DNA of 40,450 nt from an uncultured Selenomonadales bacterium (GTDB lineage: Bacteria; Bacillota; Negativicutes; Acidaminococcales; Acidaminococcaceae), in the NCBI GenBank assembly GCA_900315805.1, contig ONAN01000017.1, positions 1-40,450 on the forward strand, in the 5' to 3' direction. Made by a program: the position numbers and the translations under genes. The notes under the pieces were generated by a model, which searched no databases, had not been told where the DNA came from, and saw nothing but the letters and a program-made list of their open reading frames with translations. Of the stretch, positions 32,844 through 40,450 are shown piece after piece; positions within the stretch are counted from its first letter, which is position 1, and the number at the start of each line of letters is the position of its first letter.

Positions 32844-32872
32844 ATTATATCAGAAAATCCAAAATTTGTCTT
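32844..32872 (-). promoter_or_regulatory. Promoter of the yajC-secDF operon
   Basis: -10 TATAAT (32844-32849), a 17-base spacer and the weaker -35 AAGACA (32867-32872) on the minus strand. The -35 lies directly next to the tgt stop. No terminator is seen between tgt and yajC. Confidence 0.7.
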
Positions 32873-32877
32873 TCCCT

Positions 32878-35062
<2,185 letters not shown>

Positions 35063-35107
35063 GTTGCAGCTTCCTTTCCGTTTGGTTTATACAGTGTGCT
35101 GACGACA

Positions 35108-36460
35108 TCAATACACGGTCGTCAGATAGGTTCCGGGATAATAGTGGGACAGGATCTGACGGTAATACCCCGCCTTGTCCCCGGCCGCGTCCGCCATACC
35201 GCGGGCGCCCCACTTGCTCAGGCCCAGGCCCGTGCCGATGCCCTTGCCGCGGAACAGGAGCATCTCGTCCTTGTTCCCCGTCAGGAAATGGAACCCCGGA
35301 ATGGTCGATTTCCAGACCGGCTCCGTCGGGCCCTTCACATCGATGGGCATCTCCTTGCGGCCGATCTCGATGCCGGCGCTGTTCTCAATGGGGATATCCA
35401 GCTTGTCCGGCAGGGCCTCCGTCAGATAGACATCAAAGTCGTTGCTCGACAGGGCCAGCATGTCGGCAAATTCGCGGCCCGTCAGGGTGACACTTCCTTT
35501 TTCCCCCTGCCACGAGATGTAGCGGACCCGTCCGCTCGCAAACCGGTCCCGTTCGTCCGGCTTGTCCTGTGACGAAAGGCGGTAGCCCGTCAATTTCCCG
35601 ATGGGATGGCCGAGCTGGTTCAGGATGCGGGAAATGGTCGAAACGGGAATGCGTTTCTCCCAGGAAAAACCCGGGCAGTCCTTGTCATAATCCTCGACGG
35701 AAACCAGGTAGGGAATGTCCCGGCCCAGCGCTTCGGCCGCGCTGACCGTCTGCCCGCCGCTGCTTTCCGACGTATAGCACGCCGCCGGGGCGCCGTCGTA
35801 ATACAGCACCTGGCCGGCCGTCTGGGCCGCCACTTTGGCGATGTTTGCATTGATGGTACGTTCCCCGCCGTAAAAGAAGCCCGGCTCCATGGCGCGGACG
35901 GCATAGAGCGAACCGCCCTGGCGCGTCATGTAGTACCACGCCAGGCTGCGTACCGCCACGGCCTGCGCCTTGATGGCCTCGTTCGGCCAGATGGGCGACG
36001 ACTTGGGGCCCAGGACGGAATTGACATACAGCTCCAGGGGCACGCGGTTCACGATGGTCAGGTCTGCCCCGCCGTCGGTCGTGTAGAGGCGGATTTCGCC
36101 GGGGCATTCCTGCTTGTTGACGGACAGCAGCCGCTGGGCCGCGGGCCGTTTCGAAGCAGTCCGCGCCTTGCCGGAGGCGGCCTTCGCGGCCGGCTGCTGT
36201 TTCAGGGTCAGCACGATGCCGCCGGGATAGGTCTTTTTATCCAGCCGGATGCGCCCCTGTTCGGCGGCAAAGAAATATTTCCCCGCGCCGTATTCTTCCC
36301 GGGACCCGTCGGGCAGCGTGATGACGAAGCCCGCCGGCGCTTCCACTTCCGCCGAATACTGGGAAACGACAAGGCCCACGTCAATGGTGGGAGCCGCCTG
36401 CACCGCCGGCATCAGCAGGATGCACAAGGCGAACAGGACGGTAAAAAACAGTTTCTTCAT
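35108..36460 (-). CDS. SpoIID/LytB-domain protein, secreted
   Basis: A 450-residue exported protein with a signal peptide (residues 1-22, likely cut after AVQA). A low-complexity Ala/Lys segment (about 90-110) precedes a SpoIID/LytB domain (about 140-445). Its markers are VNSVLGPKSSPIWPNEAIKAQAVAVRS, TYTSESSGGQT-like sequence near the middle and the final GLGLSKWGARGMA. SpoIID enzymes are lytic transglycosylases that act on denuded peptidoglycan during spore engulfment. Relatives outside sporulation also process the wall. Whether this species forms spores cannot be told here. The ATG follows GAGGAGG, 9 bases after queH. Confidence 0.9.
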   Translation of the reverse strand: MKKLFFTVLFALCILLMPAVQAAPTIDVGLVVSQYSAEVEAPAGFVITLPDGSREEYGAGKYFFAAEQGRIRLDKKTYPGGIVLTLKQQPAAKAASGKARTASKRPAAQRLLSVNKQECPGEIRLYTTDGGADLTIVNRVPLELYVNSVLGPKSSPIWPNEAIKAQAVAVRSLAWYYMTRQGGSLYAVRAMEPGFFYGGERTINANIAKVAAQTAGQVLYYDGAPAACYTSESSGGQTVSAAEALGRDIPYLVSVEDYDKDCPGFSWEKRIPVSTISRILNQLGHPIGKLTGYRLSSQDKPDERDRFASGRVRYISWQGEKGSVTLTGREFADMLALSSNDFDVYLTEALPDKLDIPIENSAGIEIGRKEMPIDVKGPTEPVWKSTIPGFHFLTGNKDEMLLFRGKGIGTGLGLSKWGARGMADAAGDKAGYYRQILSHYYPGTYLTTVY

Positions 36461-36469
36461 GATACCTCC

Positions 36470-37117
36470 TCATGGATACAGGATATGGTCCTGTTTATCC
36501 ACCTGGATGATCTTCTTCGTGATGCGCACGAAGCCTTTGTCCTCCGCGGGCCGGGCCGTTTCCGTCCCTTCCGGCCGGGACTTCTTCCACTCCATGTAGC
36601 GGTCCCGTTCGCTGAACACGCAGCCGCAGTACGGCTGGCGGTACAGGCCCAGGGCCAGGCTGATGTCCACGCCCTCCTGGTAATGGGGGCGCCAGTCCTC
36701 GTAATGAAACGGGATGCCGAACTCCGCCGACGCCGCTTCCGCCGTCCTGCGGATCAGGTCATGCTTCTGGTAGGGGCTGTAGAGCAGGGTCGTGCTGAAG
36801 GCGTCGAACCCGTGTGCCTTCGCGTAGGCCGCGGCATAGCGCATGCGCATGCGGTAACAGAAGGCGCAGCGCGGGCCCGGTTTCTCCGCCAGCATGCCCG
36901 CCACGCACTCTTCCAGCGGATAGGTCTTGTCGATGACCAGGCGGTAATCCTTCTTTTCCGCCAGTTCCCGCAGCGCCGCCAGGCGCCGTTTGAACTCCTT
37001 GTAGGGATGGATGTTGGGATTGTAATACAGCAGCGTGAAGTCAACGCCCCGGGCCGTCAATTCCTGCGTGGGATAGCAGGCACAGGGACCGCAGCACGCG
37101 TGCAGTAATAATTTCAT
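36470..37117 (-). CDS. queH: Epoxyqueuosine reductase QueH
   Basis: A 215-residue iron-sulphur enzyme that reduces epoxyqueuosine to queuosine, an alternative to the cobalamin enzyme QueG. The cysteines C8, C9, C12 and C14 (HACCGPCACYP), C84 and C87 (RCAFC) and C164 and C166 (YCGC) match the QueH pattern. The start ATG follows AAGGAG. It lies 37 bases after ruvB and is grouped with queA and tgt two genes downstream. The last three enzymes of the pathway are thus on one transcript. Confidence 0.95.
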   Translation of the reverse strand: MKLLLHACCGPCACYPTQELTARGVDFTLLYYNPNIHPYKEFKRRLAALRELAEKKDYRLVIDKTYPLEECVAGMLAEKPGPRCAFCYRMRMRYAAAYAKAHGFDAFSTTLLYSPYQKHDLIRRTAEAASAEFGIPFHYEDWRPHYQEGVDISLALGLYRQPYCGCVFSERDRYMEWKKSRPEGTETARPAEDKGFVRITKKIIQVDKQDHILYP

Positions 37118-37154
37118 GGTTCTTACTCCTTCTCCCGGTCCGGAACCCGCGCCG

Positions 37155-38195
37155 TCACAACAGCGTCTGCTGTTCCGGCGGCACGCCGCCCCCGCTTTCC
37201 GGGTACGGCAGGCCGAGATACTGATAAGTCTTGCGCGTCGCCACGCGGCCGCGGGGCGTGCGCTGCAGCAGGCCGAGCTGCATCAGGTACGGCTCGATGA
37301 CATCCTCGATGGTACCTGTCTCTTCGCTCACGGCAGCGGCGATGGTGTCCACGCCGACGGGGCCGCCGCCGAAGTTCTTCACAATGGTGCTCAGGATCCG
37401 GTAATCGTTCCGGTCCAGGCCGTACTGGTCGACTTCCAGCCGCGCCAGTCCTTCTTCGGCCACCTTCTTGTCAATGGTGCCGTTGCCCATGACCTGGGCG
37501 AAATCGCGGATCCGTTTCAAGAGCCGGTTGGCCACGCGGGGTGTCCCGCGGGAGCGGCGCGCGATTTCCAAGGCACCGTCCTCCGTAATGGCCACGTTCA
37601 GCTTTTCCGCCGACTTGGCGATGATGATGGCCAAATGCTCCGGCGTATAGAATTCCAAGCGGCACTGGACGCCGAAGCGGTCCCGCAGCGGAGCGGCCAG
37701 CGACCCCAGGCGGGTCGTCGCGCCGATGAGCGTGAACCGCGGCAGCGGCAGGCGCACGTTCTGCGCGCCCGGTCCCTTGCCAATGACGATATCCAGCTGG
37801 AAATCTTCCATGGCCGAATAGAGGATTTCCTCCACGGCCTTCGGCAGGCGGTGGATTTCGTCAATGAACAGGACTTCCCCTTCGGCCAGGGTCGTCAGCA
37901 CGGCCGCCAGGTCGCCCTGCCGCGTGATGGCCGGGCCCGACGTGACGCGCATGTTCACGTGCAGTTCATTGGCGATGATGTTGGCCAGGGTCGTCTTGCC
38001 CAGGCCCGGAGGCCCGAACAGGAGCACGTGGTCCAGCGCTTCCTTGCGTTCCAGGGCCGCCTTGATGAACACTTCGATGTTCTTCTTGACCTTGTCCTGG
38101 CCTATATATTCCGCCAGCGTCCGGGGACGCAGGCTGTATTGTTCCGTATCGGCCGGCTGCTCCGAGCCGTCCACGACGCGATCTTCAAAATCCAT
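37155..38195 (-). CDS. ruvB: Holliday junction branch-migration ATPase RuvB
   Basis: A 346-residue AAA+ motor that drives branch migration with RuvA. Walker A is GPPGLGKT (61-68) and Walker [17 protein letters not shown] is the sensor 1 region, and a winged-helix domain closes the protein. The ATG follows GGGAGG, 15 bases after ruvA. Confidence 0.98.
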   Translation of the reverse strand: MDFEDRVVDGSEQPADTEQYSLRPRTLAEYIGQDKVKKNIEVFIKAALERKEALDHVLLFGPPGLGKTTLANIIANELHVNMRVTSGPAITRQGDLAAVLTTLAEGEVLFIDEIHRLPKAVEEILYSAMEDFQLDIVIGKGPGAQNVRLPLPRFTLIGATTRLGSLAAPLRDRFGVQCRLEFYTPEHLAIIIAKSAEKLNVAITEDGALEIARRSRGTPRVANRLLKRIRDFAQVMGNGTIDKKVAEEGLARLEVDQYGLDRNDYRILSTIVKNFGGGPVGVDTIAAAVSEETGTIEDVIEPYLMQLGLLQRTPRGRVATRKTYQYLGLPYPESGGGVPPEQQTLL

Positions 38196-38210
38196 GTCGT
38201 CCTCCCAGGG

Positions 38211-38819
38211 TTATCGTTGCGCAAAAATCTGCAGTGCTTTGCGAATCAGTTCATCCCGTCCCAGTTTGCCGTAATCGGGAATCTTGCGGATGACGGGCTG
38301 GATTTCCGAATTGGCGTAACCCAGGGCCGCCAGCGCTTCCATGGCCTGTTCCACGGCCCCGCCGCGCTGCTGTTCCACCAGGTTGGCGAACTCCTCGTCG
38401 GCCGCGCGGCCTTCCAGGGTCCCCACCTTGTCCTTCAGTTCCAGGATCAGGCGTTCCGCCGTCTTCTTCCCGATGCCCGGGAGCTTCGTCAGCGCCTTGA
38501 TGTCCCGGCTCTGGACGGCCAGGTAGAAATCGCCGGGCTTCACGGAGGACAGGATGCCGATGGCCCCCTTGGGCCCGACGCCGCTCACGCCCAGGAGCAG
38601 CGCGAACAGATCGTAATCCTTCTGGTTCAGGAAGCCGTACAGCAAAATGGCGTCTTCCCGCACCGCCGTGTAGGTCAGGACCCGCGTCTCCTGCCCGATG
38701 GCCAGCTTCTGCAGCTGCGCCGCCGGCATAAAGACCCGGTATCCCACGCCGCCCGCCGTCTCCAGCAGGCAGTATTCCGGCGTCAGGTAGGCAACCGTTC
38801 CTTTCAGTGATCCGATCAT
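38211..38819 (-). CDS. ruvA: Holliday junction DNA-binding protein RuvA
   Basis: A 202-residue junction-binding protein that forms tetramers and loads RuvB. The N-terminus MIGSLKGTVAYLTPEYCLLET is the OB fold, the helix-hairpin-helix pair includes LPGIGKKTAERLILELKDK, and a C-terminal RuvB-contacting domain (EQAMEALAALGYANSEI) is present. The ATG follows GGAGG, 12 bases after ruvC. Confidence 0.97.
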   Translation of the reverse strand: MIGSLKGTVAYLTPEYCLLETAGGVGYRVFMPAAQLQKLAIGQETRVLTYTAVREDAILLYGFLNQKDYDLFALLLGVSGVGPKGAIGILSSVKPGDFYLAVQSRDIKALTKLPGIGKKTAERLILELKDKVGTLEGRAADEEFANLVEQQRGGAVEQAMEALAALGYANSEIQPVIRKIPDYGKLGRDELIRKALQIFAQR

Positions 38820-38831
38820 GTCATTTCCTCC

Positions 38832-39383
38832 TCACCGCTTGCTCAAAGGATTGCGCTGGGCCTCCAGGATCTCCTGGATGCGCGCTCCCGTCCCGTTGCT
38901 GCGCAGGCGCAGGACCCGCTCCTCATAAAGGCCGCAGATGGCCATGGCCAGGGCGTCCGCCGTATCATCGGGATCGATTTTCTCCCGGATGCCCAGCAGG
39001 CGCTGCACCATGAAGATCACCTGCTTCTTGTTGGCGGAACCCGTGCCCGTCACGGCCTGCTTGATCTGCATCGGCGTGAATTCCAGGACTTCCAGCCCCT
39101 GCTGCGCCGCCGCCAGCAGCACGACGCCGCGGGCCTGGGCAACAGGAATAGCCGTATTGACATTCCGTGCAAAAAACAGCTTTTCAATGGACATCACTTC
39201 CGGGTGGAACCGGGTGATGACGTCCGTAATCTCTTCATATATCTTTTTCAGCCGCAGCTCCGGCCGCAGGTCCTTGTCCGTAAACACAGAGCCGTAATGG
39301 ACCGGCCGCAGGACATTGTTTTTCAGTTCCACGACCCCGTAGCCGCAGATGGCCGTACCCGGGTCGATGCCCAATGCCAGCAT
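38832..39383 (-). CDS. ruvC: Crossover junction endodeoxyribonuclease RuvC
   Basis: A 183-residue Holliday junction resolvase. Active-site acids are visible in LGIDPGTAICGYG (D7), in SIEKLFFARN and in DPDDTADALAMAI. It is the first gene of the operon ruvC-ruvA-ruvB-queH-spoIID-like-queA-tgt. The start ATG follows AAGGGGG. Length is normal, with a C-terminal basic tail. Confidence 0.97.
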   Translation of the reverse strand: MLALGIDPGTAICGYGVVELKNNVLRPVHYGSVFTDKDLRPELRLKKIYEEITDVITRFHPEVMSIEKLFFARNVNTAIPVAQARGVVLLAAAQQGLEVLEFTPMQIKQAVTGTGSANKKQVIFMVQRLLGIREKIDPDDTADALAMAICGLYEERVLRLRSNGTGARIQEILEAQRNPLSKR

Positions 39384-39413
39384 AAGGATCCCCCTTTTTC
39401 CTCATATGAATCC

Positions 39414-39442
39414 ATTATACCTTATAAAGGCACGCCACGCAA
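39414..39442 (-). promoter_or_regulatory. Promoter of the ruvCAB-queuosine operon
   Basis: -35 TTGCGT (39437-39442), a 17-base spacer and -10 TATAAT (39414-39419) on the minus strand. The -35 touches the T-tract of the upstream terminator. Confidence 0.75.
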
Positions 39443-39473
39443 AGAAAAAGGCAGGCTCGGAATAAGCCTGCCT
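39440..39473 (-). terminator. Terminator of the YebC-family gene
   Basis: An 8-bp stem GGCAGGCT/AGCCTGCC (39450-39472) followed on the minus strand by TTTTTCTTT, 14 bases after the stop codon. Confidence 0.9.
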
Positions 39474-39486
39474 CTGTATCACTTTG

Positions 39487-40242
39487 TCACTCTTCTTCGT
39501 CTTCCTCATCGGGCAGATCGGCGTTCGTGTAGACTTCCTGCACATCGTCCAGGTCTTCGAACATTTCGATCGTCTTGCGGACCTTTTCCGCGTCCTCGCC
39601 TTCCAGCGTCACCATCGTATCGGGAACCATGGTGATTTCGGACATGACGGTCTCGATGTTGTTGTCGGCCAGCGCCTTTTCCACGGCATCGAAGTCGTCC
39701 GGCTGGGTCAGGATTTCCAGGCTGTCGTCGTTCGACTTGATGTCTTCCGCACCGGCATCGAGGGCGATCATCATGATGTCGTCTTCGGACTTGCCGTTCA
39801 TGCCTTCTTCACGGTCAATCGTGAAGATGCCTTTGCGTTTGAACATCCAGCTTACGGAACCGGATTCACCCATGTTGCCGCCGTGCTTCGTGAACACGTG
39901 GCGCACATCGGCAGCGGCGCGGTTGCGGGAGTCCGTCAGGACATCCAGCATGATGGCCACGCCGGCCGGGCCGTAGCCTTCGTACGTGATCTCTTCGTAG
40001 TTGGCGCCGCCCGTTTCACCGGTGCCCTTGGCAATGGCGCGTTTGATGTTGTCTTTCGGGATATTGTTAGCTTTGGCCTTCGCCAGCGCCAGTTTCAGGC
40101 GCATGTTGCCGACCGGGTCAGGACCGCCCATGCGTACGGCGATCGTGATTTCACGGCCGATCTTCGTGGTGATCTTGCCTCTGGCAGCGTCAGCCTTGCC
40201 TTTTTTGTGTTTGATGTTGGCCCATTTAGAATGTCCGGACAT
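39487..40242 (-). CDS. YebC/PmpR/TACO1 family protein
   Basis: A 251-residue YebC-family protein. The N-terminus MSGHSKWANIKHKKGKADAARGKI and the YEGYGPAGVAIMLDVLTDSRNRAAADVRHVF segment are diagnostic. The C-terminus is strongly acidic. The family has been described both as a transcriptional regulator and as a translation factor that relieves ribosome stalling; its genome neighbour ruvC is common in bacteria. The ATG follows TTGGAGG. It has its own promoter and terminator, so it is separate from the ruv operon. Confidence 0.95.
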   Translation of the reverse strand: MSGHSKWANIKHKKGKADAARGKITTKIGREITIAVRMGGPDPVGNMRLKLALAKAKANNIPKDNIKRAIAKGTGETGGANYEEITYEGYGPAGVAIMLDVLTDSRNRAAADVRHVFTKHGGNMGESGSVSWMFKRKGIFTIDREEGMNGKSEDDIMMIALDAGAEDIKSNDDSLEILTQPDDFDAVEKALADNNIETVMSEITMVPDTMVTLEGEDAEKVRKTIEMFEDLDDVQEVYTNADLPDEEDEEE

Positions 40243-40295
40243 ACTCGAAAACCTCCAATGATTACCTGTCAGGATAATTTGAATTTAACTGTTAC

Positions 40296-40324
40296 ATTAT
40301 AACTCTTTTTATCGCGCTTGACAA
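40296..40324 (-). promoter_or_regulatory. Promoter of the YebC-family gene
   Basis: -35 TTGTCA (40319-40324), a 17-base spacer and -10 TATAAT (40296-40301) on the minus strand, giving a leader of about 50 bases. Confidence 0.88.
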
Positions 40325-40450
40325 CAGGAATCACAGAAGTCACACCTCAAAATTTCTTGGTTGTCAAGACATGTGTTACACTCTTGAATTTGAGAAATAC
40401 TCTGTTACAACCTGGTTTGGGCTTCTGAATGCTAGGGATGTCTTGGCTGT
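40325..40450. other. AT-rich intergenic edge, no gene seen
   Basis: This stretch is poorer in GC than the coding regions. It contains two copies of TGTTAC and a widely spaced GGTTGT/ACAACC inverted pair (about 40359-40412). I see no coding frame and no convincing promoter or terminator. It may be the edge of a mobile or repeat element beyond the window, but nothing here proves it. Confidence 0.3.

Noticed and set aside
40339..40367. Possible second promoter upstream of the YebC-family gene (TTGACA at 40362-40367, minus strand)
   Set aside because: At 17 bases the -10 position reads GTGACT, too far from consensus; the promoter at 40296-40324 is much better.

Overview
The window is a compact, gene-dense, GC-rich bacterial chromosome segment. 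It suggests a diderm Firmicute of the class Negativicutes (Acidaminococcaceae/Veillonellaceae type). Firmicute marks are the phoH-ybeY-cdd-era-recO-glyQ-glyS gene order, a glycyl T-box leader, RNase HIII and strong A/G-rich ribosome binding sites. Marks of an outer-membrane cell are an RND efflux pump with its adaptor and type IV pilus-like assembly genes. The lineage is an inference from gene content; no marker such as 16S rRNA is present. All genes except pepF lie on the minus strand. I found no tRNA, rRNA, CRISPR array, transposase, phage gene or recognisable defence system.

Layout, left to right. 84-1835 is a B12-binding radical SAM protein, divergent from pepF (1991-3844). A bidirectional terminator separates pepF from a ten-gene minus-strand chain (16689 down to 3936). 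In transcription order this is: prepilin peptidase, a PilM-PilN fusion, PilO, RND adaptor, RND pump, larB, larC, rnhC, a flippase-like membrane protein and a GT-C glycosyltransferase. Gaps are tiny or negative throughout, so one long transcript is plausible. Next comes ppsA (PEP synthase), with its own promoter and terminator.

19737-22669 is glyQS behind a T-box riboswitch. 22918-28682 is a housekeeping operon: lipoprotein cyclophilin, phoH, a ybeY-cdd fusion, era, a CNNM/CorC-type membrane protein and recO. Upstream of it lies an alpha/beta hydrolase gene interrupted by a one-base frameshift. 29650-32777 is yajC, 5-formyl-THF cyclo-ligase, secD and secF. 32878-39383 is ruvC-ruvA-ruvB-queH-spoIID-like-queA-tgt, which joins Holliday-junction processing with the late queuosine pathway. 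39487-40242 is a YebC/TACO1-family gene with its own promoter and terminator.

The window is mostly housekeeping and I do not see a clearly new biological system. The items most worth a second look are the reduced pilus-assembly module translationally coupled to the RND efflux genes, the YbeY-cytidine deaminase fusion (with dgkA missing from its usual place), the large His/Asp/Glu repeat in LarC, a perfect palindrome over the ppsA -10 box, the missing normal start codon of the CNNM gene, and the frameshifted hydrolase.
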